64,000 nt of DNA, taken from positions 639,453-703,452 of the forward strand of contig NZ_LMDV01000001.1 of NCBI RefSeq assembly GCF_001425175.1, given 5' to 3'. Positions 47,798 through 57,914 of this stretch are shown piece after piece (position 1 is the first letter of the stretch; each line of letters opens with the position of its first letter). Made by a program: the position numbers and the translations under genes. This stretch comes from Nocardioides sp. Root1257 (GTDB lineage Bacteria; Actinomycetota; Actinomycetes; Propionibacteriales; Nocardioidaceae). A model generated the notes under the pieces. That model did not search any database. It was not told the DNA's origin and saw only the letters and a program-made list of their open reading frames with translations.

Positions 47798-49570
47798 TCA
47801 CCAGTCGACCGGGAGCCGGGAGGGCTGGGTGCCGGTCGGCGGGACCGCGTAGCGGCGCAGCGCGTAGCTCATGATCTTCGCGAACGCCGGGCCTGCGACC
47901 GAGCCGCCACCGCCGGTGGCGGGGTTCTGGACGACCACGTAGATCGTGAAGCGCGGGTTGTCGGCCGGGGCGAAGCCCGCGAACGAGACGGTGTCGGTGC
48001 CGTCGTAGCAGCCGCACTCGGCGCCCACCCGCTGGGCCGTGCCGGTCTTGCCGGCGACCCGGTAGCCGGGGACGGCCGCACCGGGGGCGACGCCGACGTC
48101 GGGGTCGATGACCCGCTCCATCATCAGCATCGTCTCGCGGGCCGCCTTGGCGCTCACGACCCGCTTGCGGGTGGTGTGGTCGGTGCCGACGACCTTGCCG
48201 TCGTCGGTGGTGGCGGAGCCCTCGATGACGTTCGGCGAGATCCGCACGCCGCCGTTCGCGATCGTGTTGACGGCCGCGGCCATCTGCACCCCGTTGACCG
48301 AGAGCGACTGGCCGAAGGCGATGCGGTCCTGCGTCTGGTGGGTCCAGGTGTTACCGGGCGGCAGCAGGCCGGGCGTCTCGCCGCGCACCCCGATGTCGGT
48401 GCGCTGGCCGAGCCCGAACTGGCGCAGGTAGGCGTCGAGCTGGCCCTGCTTGAACTTGTCGGCGGCCAGGACGGTGCCGATGTTGGAGGACTTGGCGATC
48501 ACGCCGGCGAGGGTCAGCGGGATCGTGCCGTGCGGGAACCAGTCGTGGATCGTGCGGTCCTCGCGGTTGAGCTGCGGCGGCACCACGATCTTGGTGCGCG
48601 GCGAGACCAGGCCGAGGTCGATCAGCGAGCTGACCGTCAGCACCTTCTCCACCGAGCCGGGCTCGTAGACGTCCTGGAGGGCGCGCGAGCCGAGGTCGGC
48701 CTTCGGGGAGTCGGTCGGGTCGTTGGCGTCGTACGTCGGGTCGTCGGCGACCGCGAGGAGCCCGCCGCTGCGGGTGTCCATCACGATCGCGAACCCGGAC
48801 TCGGCCCCGGCGTCCTCGACGGTCTGGCGCAGCACCCGTTGCGTGTACCACTGCAGGTCGAGGTCGATCGTGGTCTTGAGGTCCTGCCCGTCCACCGGGG
48901 CGGTCTGGGTGCTCTCGCCGAGCGGGATCCGGTTGCCGCCGCCCACCTCGTAGCGCGCCGACCCGTCGGTGCCGGACAGCTGCTTGTTGAAGGTGCGCTC
49001 GAAGCCGGCGAGCGGCTCGTCGGTGCCCATGAAGCCCACGAGGTTGGAGCCGACGTCGCCCGCGGGGTAGTCGCGCAGCGGGTCACGCTCGGTGGTCAGG
49101 CCCTTGTAGCCGCGCTTGTCGGCCTCCGCGAGGACCTCGGTCGCGATCGTCGACGGCACCCGGCGCGCGATGTACTCGAAGCGGATCTCCGTCCCGTCCA
49201 CCTCGTGCTCGCGCAGCTTGGCGAGGGTGTCGGCGTAGTCGATGTCGAGCTTCTTGTAGAGGAAGGCCGCGAGGTCGGCCGCGTGCGGCGCCGTGAGGCG
49301 TGGGTCCGCGATGATCATCAGCCCGTCGACGGAGTCCGCGAGCGGCTCGCCGTTGCGGTCGAGGATGTCACCGCGCGCGGCGGGCAGGTCGATGGTCCGC
49401 AGGCCCTCGGCGGCCGCCATCTGGGCGTACGAGTTGGGGTCGAGACCCTGGAGCTGCACGAGCCGTGCGCCGAAGACCGACAGCAGCATCGCGATCACCA
49501 CGAACCCGACACGCAGCCGCAGCTGCGGTGAGCCGCGTCGGGTGCCGCGGGGCGAGGGGGTGGCGGGCAA
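47798..49570 (-). CDS. ftsI: Septal class B penicillin-binding protein (FtsI/PBP3)
   Basis: A 590-residue transpeptidase with one N-terminal membrane helix (about 20-42), a dimerisation domain and a catalytic domain. The active-site motifs are SVEK in YEPGSVEKV (about 305), SSN in KSSNIGT (about 361) and KTGT in AGKTGTAQ (about 506). The start is TTG, backed by GAGGAG 8 bases upstream. It crosslinks septal wall with FtsW. Confidence 0.95.
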   Translation of the reverse strand: MPATPSPRGTRRGSPQLRLRVGFVVIAMLLSVFGARLVQLQGLDPNSYAQMAAAEGLRTIDLPAARGDILDRNGEPLADSVDGLMIIADPRLTAPHAADLAAFLYKKLDIDYADTLAKLREHEVDGTEIRFEYIARRVPSTIATEVLAEADKRGYKGLTTERDPLRDYPAGDVGSNLVGFMGTDEPLAGFERTFNKQLSGTDGSARYEVGGGNRIPLGESTQTAPVDGQDLKTTIDLDLQWYTQRVLRQTVEDAGAESGFAIVMDTRSGGLLAVADDPTYDANDPTDSPKADLGSRALQDVYEPGSVEKVLTVSSLIDLGLVSPRTKIVVPPQLNREDRTIHDWFPHGTIPLTLAGVIAKSSNIGTVLAADKFKQGQLDAYLRQFGLGQRTDIGVRGETPGLLPPGNTWTHQTQDRIAFGQSLSVNGVQMAAAVNTIANGGVRISPNVIEGSATTDDGKVVGTDHTTRKRVVSAKAARETMLMMERVIDPDVGVAPGAAVPGYRVAGKTGTAQRVGAECGCYDGTDTVSFAGFAPADNPRFTIYVVVQNPATGGGGSVAGPAFAKIMSYALRRYAVPPTGTQPSRLPVDW

Positions 49571-49638
49571 CGGCTCGCTCCTCGGTCGGTTCGGTCGGAC
49601 GGGTCGGTCGGAGAGGTGGCGGATGGGGCTGGTGTGAA

Positions 49639-50229
49639 CTACTGGTTCTTCTTCTTACCGTCTCCGGCCGCCCGACCCGCGTTGGCGGTGGCCGTGTCGC
49701 CGGACGAGTTCGCCGTGGTGCCGTTCGCCGTGCTGTTCGTCGTGCTGGGCGGCGCGGGCACGTGCTTGATGATCGGCTTGGGGTTCAGCGAGGCCGGCTT
49801 GACCGGTGCCCGCTCGTAGATGCGCAGCGGCGTCGAGTCGGCGCAGGGTGCGCCGGTGACCTTGCCGGTGCCGAGCTGGAGGAAGGCCGGGCTGCAGGCC
49901 TGCACCATGCCGAGGCGCTGAGCGGCGGCGGCGATCCGCTGCGGGTCCCGCAGGCGGTCGAGGTCCATCGCGAGCCCCTGCTCCCGGGCGGCCAGCCGGG
50001 TGGACTGCTGCTCGAGGGCGGTGGTGGCGAACGACGCCTGCTGCATCGAGGTGTTGAAGAGGAGGAGGCCGACGACGCCGCCGAGCAGCACCATCGACAC
50101 CAACGCCAGGAACGGCGCGCGGGAGGTCGTCGTACGCCGGTTCGGGACGACCGTCAGGCGGGCCCGCTCGATCGCGTCCTCGGCGAACCGCGGGATCCGG
50201 GACCTGACCTGGAATGCCGGTGTGCTCAT
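49639..50229 (-). CDS. FtsL-like septum protein
   Basis: A 196-residue bitopic protein at the ftsL position between rsmH and ftsI. A 38-residue cytoplasmic head precedes one membrane helix (about 39-59) and a leucine-zipper-like stretch ([23 protein letters not shown]), then [14 protein letters not shown] and an unusual low-complexity Ser/Thr/Asn tail. FtsL joins FtsQ and FtsB to activate FtsWI. The ATG overlaps the rsmH stop. Confidence 0.85.
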   Translation of the reverse strand: MSTPAFQVRSRIPRFAEDAIERARLTVVPNRRTTTSRAPFLALVSMVLLGGVVGLLLFNTSMQQASFATTALEQQSTRLAAREQGLAMDLDRLRDPQRIAAAAQRLGMVQACSPAFLQLGTGKVTGAPCADSTPLRIYERAPVKPASLNPKPIIKHVPAPPSTTNSTANGTTANSSGDTATANAGRAAGDGKKKNQ

Positions 50230-51185
50230 GCTGCTCCCCTGTCTCGCACTCGCTCGATCACACGGAGCCGCACCGAGGCGGCCCGTGGGTTCTCGGAGAT
50301 CTCCTCCGCGCTTGCCTTCTCGCTGCCCCGGGTGACCAGGCGCAGCGCCGGCTCGTGCCCCTCCGGCACGAACGGCATGTCGACCGGGACGTCGCTGCGG
50401 GTCGCGGCGACGAACGCCTGCTTGACCAGCCGGTCCTCGAGCGAGTGGTAGGACTCGACGACCACGCGGCCGCCGACGTTGATCGCGTCGATCGACGCGG
50501 GCATCGCCCGGCGGAGCACGGCGAGCTCGTCGTTGACCTCCATGCGCAGCGCCTGGAAGGTGCGCTTGGCCGGGTGCCCGCCAGTACGCCGTGCCGGCGC
50601 CGGGATCTCGGCGTACAGCAGCTCGACCAGGCGTCCCGACCTCGCGAACGGCTCGGTGGCGCGCTCGCGCACGATCGCGGCCGCGATCTTGCGGGCGAAC
50701 TTCTCCTCGCCGTACTCCCGCAGGATCCGGGTCAGGTCGGCGGCGTCGTAGGTGTTGAGCACCTCCGCGGCCGTGATCCCGACGGTGCCGTCCATGCGCA
50801 TGTCGAGCGGTGCGTCCTCGGCGTACGCGAAGCCGCGCTCGCGGACGTCGAGCTGCATCGAGGAGACGCCGAGGTCGAAGAGCACCCCGTCGACCGCCGG
50901 CAGCCCGAGGTCGTCGAGCACGTCCTCGATCTCGTCGTAGACGGCGTGGACGCCGGTGAAGCGGTCGCCGTAAGGCGCGAGCCGCCGGGTCGCCATCTCG
51001 AGTGCCTGCGGGTCGCGGTCGATGCCGATCACCCGGGTGGCGTCGATGCGCGAGAGCACGGCCTCGCTGTGGCCGCCGAGGCCGAGCGTCGCATCGACCA
51101 GGACGGAGCCCGGGCGGTCGAGCGCGGGCGCCAGAAGAGCGACGACCCGGTCCAAGAGGACCGGGACGTGTGAGGGGCTCGGCAT
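50226..51185 (-). CDS. rsmH: 16S rRNA (cytosine1402-N4)-methyltransferase
   Basis: A 319-residue SAM methyltransferase that modifies C1402 in the ribosomal P site. [10 protein letters not shown] opens the chain; [15 protein letters not shown] is the SAM loop, [14 protein letters not shown] and [14 protein letters not shown] are family marks. Classical neighbour of mraZ. Confidence 0.97.
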   Translation of the reverse strand: MPSPSHVPVLLDRVVALLAPALDRPGSVLVDATLGLGGHSEAVLSRIDATRVIGIDRDPQALEMATRRLAPYGDRFTGVHAVYDEIEDVLDDLGLPAVDGVLFDLGVSSMQLDVRERGFAYAEDAPLDMRMDGTVGITAAEVLNTYDAADLTRILREYGEEKFARKIAAAIVRERATEPFARSGRLVELLYAEIPAPARRTGGHPAKRTFQALRMEVNDELAVLRRAMPASIDAINVGGRVVVESYHSLEDRLVKQAFVAATRSDVPVDMPFVPEGHEPALRLVTRGSEKASAEEISENPRAASVRLRVIERVRDRGAA

Positions 51186-51186
51186 G

Positions 51187-51378
51187 TCAGGCCTGACGCG
51201 CCGCGACTGCGAAGAGCAGGAAGACCACCGCTACTCCGACCGAGGTGGCGGCCGAGAAGGCCATCAGGGTCGCGGCGTCGCGGGCCTGGTGCCGCACCCG
51301 GGTCGCCGGCTCGGTGCCGGCATGCCGGAGGTCCGGCCGGGTGGGGTGCGGCGACGGTGCCGCTGGCGCGATGCTCAT
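51187..51378 (-). CDS. Small single-pass membrane protein between mraZ and rsmH
   Basis: A 63-residue protein: a polar, Pro/His/Arg-rich head and one C-terminal membrane helix (about 40-60, [17 protein letters not shown]). GAGAAG lies 5 bases before its ATG, and its stop is one base from the rsmH start. I do not recognise the family. A role in the divisome is suggested only by position. Confidence 0.65.
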   Translation of the reverse strand: MSIAPAAPSPHPTRPDLRHAGTEPATRVRHQARDAATLMAFSAATSVGVAVVFLLFAVAARQA

Positions 51379-51490
51379 TGCTTCTCGACCCTCGATGTGG
51401 TGGTGCTGGGGAAGACATCTGGAGTGGTGCTGCGATCCGCCTGACCAGGTCCCTGCCCGCTCCCGTGCTCCCTTGCATGGGGAAGAAGGG

Positions 51491-51524
51491 GCCATCTGGA
51501 ACCGGGGAAGGTGCCCCAGATGGC
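51491..51524. other. Stem-loop between mraZ and the 63-aa gene
   Basis: Nine-base perfect arms (GCCATCTGG and its complement) enclose a 16-base loop. In the minus transcript it falls after the mraZ stop and before the next gene, so it could attenuate or process the dcw message. Confidence 0.45.
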
Positions 51525-51599
51525 GGCGGGAGCGGGCTCGAGACCTCGTCCTGCGGATCGCTGTGTAGTTCGGTGGTGCGGAGTGGTGCGGAGGTGCGG

Positions 51600-52031
51600 T
51601 CAGTTCGGTGAGGCGGGCTGCTCGTCGAGCTCGGCGAACTTCTCCTGCGCCCCGGTGGAGTACTCGCGCCAGCGGGCGGGGTCCCAGATCTCGATCCGGT
51701 CCATCACTCCGATGACCACGACGTCGCGCTCCAGGTCGGCGTACTCCCGCAGCGTCGCGGGGATGCCGATCCGGCCCTGCTTGTCCAGCGACCCCTCGTC
51801 GGCCCCGGCGAAGAGGATGCGGGCGTAGTCACGCGCGCCGCGCACCGTCATCGGCGTGGCCTGGGCCCGCCGGGCCTCCTCCATGAAGACGTCCGTCGGC
51901 CACACGACGAGGCAGTTCTCCTGTCCCTGCGTGACCACGAGCCCCTCCGAGAGTCGGTCCCTGAACTTGGCGGGGAGGAACAGCCGGCCCTTGTCGTCGA
52001 GCTTCGGGGTGTAGGTGCCCATGAAGAACAT
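51600..52031 (-). CDS. mraZ: Transcriptional regulator MraZ
   Basis: A 143-residue AbrB-fold repressor with the double MraZ motif: GTYTPKLDDKGRLFLPAKFRD and, in the second half, SLDKQGRIGIPATLREYA (each a swapped-hairpin DNA-binding unit). It represses its own promoter and the dcw operon in other bacteria. The start MFFMGTY is supported by GTGAGG seven bases upstream. An MraZ box overlaps its promoter here. Confidence 0.95.
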   Translation of the reverse strand: MFFMGTYTPKLDDKGRLFLPAKFRDRLSEGLVVTQGQENCLVVWPTDVFMEEARRAQATPMTVRGARDYARILFAGADEGSLDKQGRIGIPATLREYADLERDVVVIGVMDRIEIWDPARWREYSTGAQEKFAELDEQPASPN

Positions 52032-52066
52032 CCAGCACCTCACTCCCCTGGCCCCACGGACCCTTC

Positions 52067-52091
52067 CTCCACTGCGCCCCACATTACTCCA
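52067..52091 (-). promoter_or_regulatory. MraZ box: three TGGRG repeats with 10-base period
   Basis: On the minus strand TGGAG, TGGGG and TGGAG are each followed by a 5-base spacer, an exact 10-base period. This matches the TGGGN repeats bound by MraZ. The repeats overlap the -10 box and the start point, as expected for repression by MraZ itself. Confidence 0.8.
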
Positions 52092-52108
52092 CAATCCACC
52101 ACCGTCAA
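52081..52108 (-). promoter_or_regulatory. Promoter of mraZ and the dcw cluster
   Basis: TTGACG and TAATGT on the minus strand, spaced by 16 bases, about 50 bases before the mraZ ATG. A good sigma-A-type promoter for this genome. Confidence 0.7.
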
Positions 52109-52492
52109 CCACATCACGCGTGTCTTCCTGCGCAATTGCGCGGGAATCGCGCCCCGGGGCGGGCACCCGCTCCCCGCGCGCCGATCGCCGCCGCGGCGGG
52201 TTTGCGCAGGTCAGAGGCGGTACGACGACCCGGGGGCGGCACCGGTGGAGCGCCGGTGGGGAGGAACGGCGCCGTGGTGGGGCGTGGTGGAGCGGTTCGT
52301 GGAGGAACCGTTGGGTGGAGGAGCCACGAGGTCCGGGTGAACCGAGCTGGTCGTCCGAGCGTGCAACCAGATGGGATCGGCCGGAGTCAGATGCGTGTGG
52401 CCTCCGGGCCACGTAGGTTTCCCTCCACGACTTACGGTGGGATCAAGCAGCGGCCGGCAACGGGACCGGTCGGGCGACGGGGAAGGGACGAC

Positions 52493-53476
<984 letters not shown>

Positions 53477-53497
53477 CGTGAGCGAGGGCCGGACCCC

Positions 53498-54778
53498 ATG
53501 AGAGAGGCCTTGGCCGGGCTCACCGTCCGCGGACGGGCGTTCCTGACCGCCGGCATCACCGCCGTCGTCTGCTCGATCATCCTCGACCAGTCGACGCTGG
53601 CGCGGGTCGGCGTGCTGCTGCTCGCCCTCACCCTGATCACCGTCGCGCTGCTCGCGCGCAACCGCTACCGGCTGACGCTGGTGCGCACGGTGACCCCGCA
53701 GCTCGTCGCAGCCGGGCAGCCGGCCCGGGTGACCCTGACGCTTGCGAACGACGGCATCGCGCCCAACGGCGTCCTCCTGCTCGAGGACCAGGTGCCCTAC
53801 GTCCTCGGGACCCGCCCCCGGTTCGTGCTCGAGGGCATCAGCCAGGGGTGGCGGCACTCGGTCAGCTACCAGGTGCGCTCCGACGTCCGCGGTCGCTTCG
53901 AGATCGGGCCGATGTCGGTCCGCGTCAGCGACCCCTTCGGGCTGGTCGAGCTGGGCCGCACGTTCCGCACCACGGTCCCGCTCACGGTGACGCCGCGCAC
54001 CGTGCCGCTCGCCCACATCCCCCTCGGCGGCGCCTGGACCGGGTCGGGCGACAACCGGCCCCGAGCCTTCGCGACCGGAAGTGCCGAGGACGTCACCGTC
54101 CGTGAGTACCGCCAGGGCGACGACCTGCGCCGCGTCCACTGGCGCAGCTCGGCCAAGCTCGGCGAGCTGATGGTGCGGCGTGAGGAGCAGCCCTGGCAGT
54201 CGCGGGCGACGCTCTTCCTCGACAACCGTGCGCTCGCCCACCGCGGCCAGGGCATCGCCTCCTCCCTCGAGGCCGCCGTCTCGGCAGCCGCCTCGATCGC
54301 GGTCCACCTGACCCACCGCGGCTTCGCGGTCCGCCTGGTCACCGCCACCGGCGAGGAGTCCGGGAGCGCCTGGCACGTGCGCGGTGCCGACCTCAACACC
54401 GGTCCCCTGCTCGAGTCCCTGGCGGTCGTCCAGCCGGTCGGCCAGCCGCGGCTGGAGACCAGCTGGCTCGGCGAGGGCGCGCACGGCGGCCTGACCGTGG
54501 CCGTCTTCGGCGCCGTCGAGGCCACCGACCTGCCGGTGCTGCGCCGGATGCAGCACCACGCCGGCTCCGCCGTGGCCGTGGCCGTCGACGTCGGCGCCTG
54601 GATCGGCGCCGCCCCGTCCGACGACACGACCCGACTCCTGGGCCAGCAGGGCTGGCGCGCCGCCGCGCTGCGTCCCCGCGACCGCCTCGAGGCGGTCTGG
54701 CAGGAGCTCGCCCACACCAGCGCCCAGAGCTCGAGGTCCCAGGGGGCGCACGGATCCGAGCGCGAGGTCACGGCATGA
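53498..54778 (+). CDS. DUF58 domain membrane protein
   Basis: A 426-residue protein with two N-terminal hydrophobic segments (about 14-56) and a DUF58 domain, the von Willebrand A-like partner of MoxR ATPases. The signature VREYRQGDDLRRVHWRSSAKLGELMVRREE is near residue 204 (its first 20 residues define the family). It overlaps the next gene in an ATGA junction. Confidence 0.9.
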   Translation: MREALAGLTVRGRAFLTAGITAVVCSIILDQSTLARVGVLLLALTLITVALLARNRYRLTLVRTVTPQLVAAGQPARVTLTLANDGIAPNGVLLLEDQVPYVLGTRPRFVLEGISQGWRHSVSYQVRSDVRGRFEIGPMSVRVSDPFGLVELGRTFRTTVPLTVTPRTVPLAHIPLGGAWTGSGDNRPRAFATGSAEDVTVREYRQGDDLRRVHWRSSAKLGELMVRREEQPWQSRATLFLDNRALAHRGQGIASSLEAAVSAAASIAVHLTHRGFAVRLVTATGEESGSAWHVRGADLNTGPLLESLAVVQPVGQPRLETSWLGEGAHGGLTVAVFGAVEATDLPVLRRMQHHAGSAVAVAVDVGAWIGAAPSDDTTRLLGQQGWRAAALRPRDRLEAVWQELAHTSAQSSRSQGAHGSEREVTA

Positions 54779-57162
54779 ACCGCTCCCGGGGCCACCTCGG
54801 CGCCAACCTCCTCTTCGCCGGCGTGGCCGCCGGCACGACCTGGCTCGCCATGTCGTCGTGGCGCGACCTGACCGTCGCGCCCGGCAGCTTCATCAACCCG
54901 CTGCTGCTGCTCGCCGTCGTGGTCGCCGGCACCGGCACCGCGGCCCGGTGGTGGCGCTGGCCGGCACCGGTCGTCGTGCTCTTCCAGCTCGCGATCACCG
55001 GGATCCTCACCAGCCTGCTGCTCACGGGCTCACCGCTGCCCGTCGGCGGCGCGTTCACCGAGCTCACCGACGCCTTCCGCGACGCCGTCACCAGCTCCCA
55101 GGACTTCGCCGCCCCGGTGCCGACCGAGGCACCCCCGGTCGACCCGCTGCTGATCGTCGGCGGCCTCGCCTGCCTGCTGCTGGTCGACCTGCTCGCCTGC
55201 ACGCTGCACCGCGCGTCCCTGGCCGGCCTGCCGTTGCTGGCGGTCTTCACCGTCCCGGTCGGGATGGTCGGCGACAGCGTCAGCTGGTGGGTCTTCGCCG
55301 GTACGGCGGCGGGCTACCTCGCCCTCCTCTTCCTCCAGGAGGGCGACCAGGTCTCGCGCTGGGGTCGCCCGCTCGGCCTCGACCAGGAGACCGGTGACCC
55401 GATCGCCTGGTCGGCCGGCGTCAACACCGTGCGCGGCACCGCCGGGCTCGTCGGTGGCGCCGCCACGGCGCTCGCCGTCCTGGTCCCGGTGCTGATCCCG
55501 GCGACCGGTCTGCACCTCTTCGACTTCGGGCCGGGCCAGGGCGGCGGAGACGACATCCGCGTCGAGAACCCGACGGCCGACCTGGTCCGCGACCTCAAGC
55601 AGGGCAACGACATCCCGCTGGTCCGGGCGACGACGAACGACCCCGACCCGTCGTACCTCCGGATCCTGACGCTGACCCGCTTCAGCGACGCCGAGTGGAG
55701 CCCCGGCAACCGCGACGTGCCTGCCGAGCACATGGCCGACGGCCTGATGCCGCCTCCGGCGGGCGTGTCGGCGGACGTGGGGCGCAAGGAGTACCCCTGG
55801 GACATCTCGGTGCTCCCGACCTTCGACTCGCGGTGGCTGCCGACCCTGCCTCCGGTCAGCCGGGTCGTCGCGGACGGCAACTGGCGCTACGACGACAAGA
55901 CGATGGACTTCATCGCCGGCGACGACGACCTGAGCACCGCGTCGCTCGACTACTCGATGACGTCCGTGGACCTCGAGCTCAGCTCGGAGCGGCTCGCCGA
56001 CGCGGGTCCGCCGACCGGCAAGGTCAGCGACATCTTCACCGACCTCCCCGACGACCTGCCCCCGATCGTGCACGACCTCGCGGTCCAGGTCACTGACGGC
56101 GCGAAGACGCCGTACGAGGAGGCTGTGGCGCTCCAGAACTGGTTCCGCGAGGACGGCGGCTTCACCTACTCCCTGGCAGAGGGCCCGGACGGCAACGGCA
56201 GCGACGCACTCGTCGACTTCCTCTCCGACGGCCCCGGCGGCCGGGTCGGCTACTGCGAGCAGTTCGCCTCGGCGATGGCCGTCATGGCCCGGCAGCTCGG
56301 GATCCCGGCACGGGTCGCGATCGGCTTCCTGCACCCCACCCCGGACGGCCCCGACCAGTGGGTCTACTCCAGCAAGGACATGCACGCCTGGCCGGAGCTC
56401 TACTTCGACGGTGCCGGCTGGGTGCGGTTCGAGCCGACGCCAGCCGGTCGCGCCGAGGACGTGCCGCCCTACACGGTGCCCGGCTCCGGTGAGGACGAGA
56501 CGCCGACCGACGTGCCGTCCGCCGCCCAGAGCTCCACGGCGATCACCCAGCCGAACCGGCCGCGCGACAGCGAGTCCGCTGCCGCCGCGGCCGACCAGCA
56601 GGGCGGCGGCGGCTCGTCCGTCCCGTGGATCCCGACGCTCGGCGTGCTGGCTGCCCTGCTCCTCGTCGCCGGCGGCGCACTGCTGCCCCGCACGCTGCGC
56701 TCCCGCCGGCGCGAGCGCCGGCTCTCCGCGGGCGGCGCCGAACCGATCTGGGCCGAGCTGCGCGACACCGCCGTCGACCTCGGGGTCCCGTGGCCACGCG
56801 ACCGGTCGCCGCGCGCGACCCGGGCGGTGCTCGTCGAGCACCTCGGCGCCCCCGTCGGGCCCGACACCGTCGAGCGTCCCGCGCACGGCCCCGCGATCGC
56901 ACCGGAGGCGGTCAGCGCCCTCGACCGCCTCGTGCACACCGTGGAGCTGGACCGCTACTCGCGCTCGGGAGCGAGCCTCGACCCGGTGCGCCTGCGGGCC
57001 GACGGCGAGACCTGCGTGGCCGCGCTCTTCGGCGGTGCGCCCCGCTCCGCCCGTCGCCGCGCCACCTGGTGGCCGCGGACCATGCTGTCGTCACGGCGAC
57101 GCCGTACCGCCCCCGGCACCTTCGAGGCGCGGTACGGCGGGGTCGTCGACCAGGTGTCCTAG
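54775..57162 (+). CDS. Membrane transglutaminase-like protein (TgpA/DUF3488 type)
   Basis: A 795-residue protein: about six N-terminal membrane helices (8-250), a large extracytoplasmic transglutaminase-like domain and a final membrane helix (about 620-640) before a DUF4129-like tail. The Cys-His-Asp triad is visible: GYCEQFASAMA (about 493), DMHAWPELYFD (His about 537, Asp about 546). A role in wall or surface protein remodelling is plausible. Third of the MoxR-DUF58-TgpA set, which is also found in Pseudomonas. Confidence 0.9.
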   Translation: MNRSRGHLGANLLFAGVAAGTTWLAMSSWRDLTVAPGSFINPLLLLAVVVAGTGTAARWWRWPAPVVVLFQLAITGILTSLLLTGSPLPVGGAFTELTDAFRDAVTSSQDFAAPVPTEAPPVDPLLIVGGLACLLLVDLLACTLHRASLAGLPLLAVFTVPVGMVGDSVSWWVFAGTAAGYLALLFLQEGDQVSRWGRPLGLDQETGDPIAWSAGVNTVRGTAGLVGGAATALAVLVPVLIPATGLHLFDFGPGQGGGDDIRVENPTADLVRDLKQGNDIPLVRATTNDPDPSYLRILTLTRFSDAEWSPGNRDVPAEHMADGLMPPPAGVSADVGRKEYPWDISVLPTFDSRWLPTLPPVSRVVADGNWRYDDKTMDFIAGDDDLSTASLDYSMTSVDLELSSERLADAGPPTGKVSDIFTDLPDDLPPIVHDLAVQVTDGAKTPYEEAVALQNWFREDGGFTYSLAEGPDGNGSDALVDFLSDGPGGRVGYCEQFASAMAVMARQLGIPARVAIGFLHPTPDGPDQWVYSSKDMHAWPELYFDGAGWVRFEPTPAGRAEDVPPYTVPGSGEDETPTDVPSAAQSSTAITQPNRPRDSESAAAAADQQGGGGSSVPWIPTLGVLAALLLVAGGALLPRTLRSRRRERRLSAGGAEPIWAELRDTAVDLGVPWPRDRSPRATRAVLVEHLGAPVGPDTVERPAHGPAIAPEAVSALDRLVHTVELDRYSRSGASLDPVRLRADGETCVAALFGGAPRSARRRATWWPRTMLSSRRRRTAPGTFEARYGGVVDQVS

Positions 57163-57176
57163 CCGCACCGTCGGGA

Positions 57177-57235
57177 TAGTCCCTGACGGAACGGCGGGGT
57201 CCGCGGCCGCTGGCCGACCGTTCCGTCAGGGACTA
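57177..57235. terminator. 18-base perfect inverted repeat, probable bidirectional terminator
   Basis: Arms TAGTCCCTGACGGAACGG and its exact complement enclose a 23-base GC-rich spacer, starting 14 bases past the transglutaminase stop. It sits between convergent genes. The perfect match makes it stand out as a possible member of a repeat family. Confidence 0.8.
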
Positions 57236-57257
57236 CCTCGACGGGGCCAGACGAGAA

Positions 57258-57287
57258 CGACCCGGCCGAACGAGCACGGCCGGGTCG
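57258..57287 (-). terminator. Stem-loop terminator after DUF3040
   Basis: Perfect 11-base arms (CGACCCGGCCG and its complement) with an 8-base loop, about 41 bases past the DUF3040 stop. Together with the neighbouring 18-base repeat it separates the convergent transcripts. Confidence 0.7.
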
Positions 57288-57328
57288 CACAGGGTGATCG
57301 GGCGGGGAGTCTGGGCGGGCGATGCGCC

Positions 57329-57766
57329 CTAGAAGCCGCCGCTCTCGCGCCGGCGGTGCCACCGGTCGTTCATCCGGTCCATGAAGGAGCCGTGGGAGGC
57401 GGAACGCGAGCGCTTGCTGCGCCGGCCACCGTCGATGACGGTGAAGCCGCCACGGCTGGGGTGGCTGGCCCGCGGGTCAGCGGCCGCGGCGGGACCGTGC
57501 TGGCCGCGCAACGAGGCGAGGGCGACGGTGGCGGAGCCGAGCATCACGACGAAGCCGGCGATGCCGAGCACCGTGATGCGCGCGACGGCGCCCGTCATCA
57601 GGACCGCGACCCCGATGGCGAAGCAGACCCCGGCGATGACGGCCCGGCGACGGGCGGAGCGGCGGAACGCCGTACCGCGCAGCGTCGAAGCGAACTTGGG
57701 GTCCTCTTCGACGAGGGCGCGCTCCATCTGCTCGAGCAGTCGGAGCTCCTCTTCCGAGAGTGGCAC
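57329..57766 (-). CDS. DUF3040 membrane protein
   Basis: A 145-residue protein with the DUF3040 opening VPLSEEELRLLEQMERALVEEDP (first part of the signature), then two membrane helices (about 45-85) and a basic C-terminus. Common beside the mraZ/dcw region in actinobacteria; function unknown. GTG start with GGGGAGG five bases upstream. Confidence 0.88.
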   Translation of the reverse strand: MPLSEEELRLLEQMERALVEEDPKFASTLRGTAFRRSARRRAVIAGVCFAIGVAVLMTGAVARITVLGIAGFVVMLGSATVALASLRGQHGPAAAADPRASHPSRGGFTVIDGGRRSKRSRSASHGSFMDRMNDRWHRRRESGGF

Positions 57767-57815
57767 CGCACCTCCCCATGGGTCATCGCCGGACAGATCT
57801 TCTCCGGCACTGGCA

Positions 57816-57821
57816 AGTCTA
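57816..57821 (-). promoter_or_regulatory. Possible -10 box for DUF3040
   Basis: TAGACT on the minus strand, about 50 bases before the start. No clear -35. Confidence 0.4.
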
Positions 57822-57914
57822 GGCAGCGCCCGGGCATCTCGGTAGGCGGGATGGCGAATTTCCCCACCTAACAATCCGGACACCGTCGCCGCAGCGGCCC
57901 CGGACGGCCCCAGA

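Larger units (their letters stand above)
52032..52492. other. Divergent control region between mraZ and moxR
   Basis: A 461-base stretch without a convincing gene. The left part holds the mraZ promoter and MraZ box. The middle (52246-52320) carries six plus-strand TGGAG/TGGGG pentamers and a CGGTTC/GAACCG hairpin. Close to moxR is another hairpin, GTGGCC/GGCCAC. An open frame across it is read only because of the high GC. Confidence 0.6.

Noticed and set aside
52136..52492. N-terminal extension of the MoxR protein
   Set aside because: The added 119 residues are Arg/Gly-rich with no similarity, and a GTG with a good ribosome site begins the normal MoxR chain.
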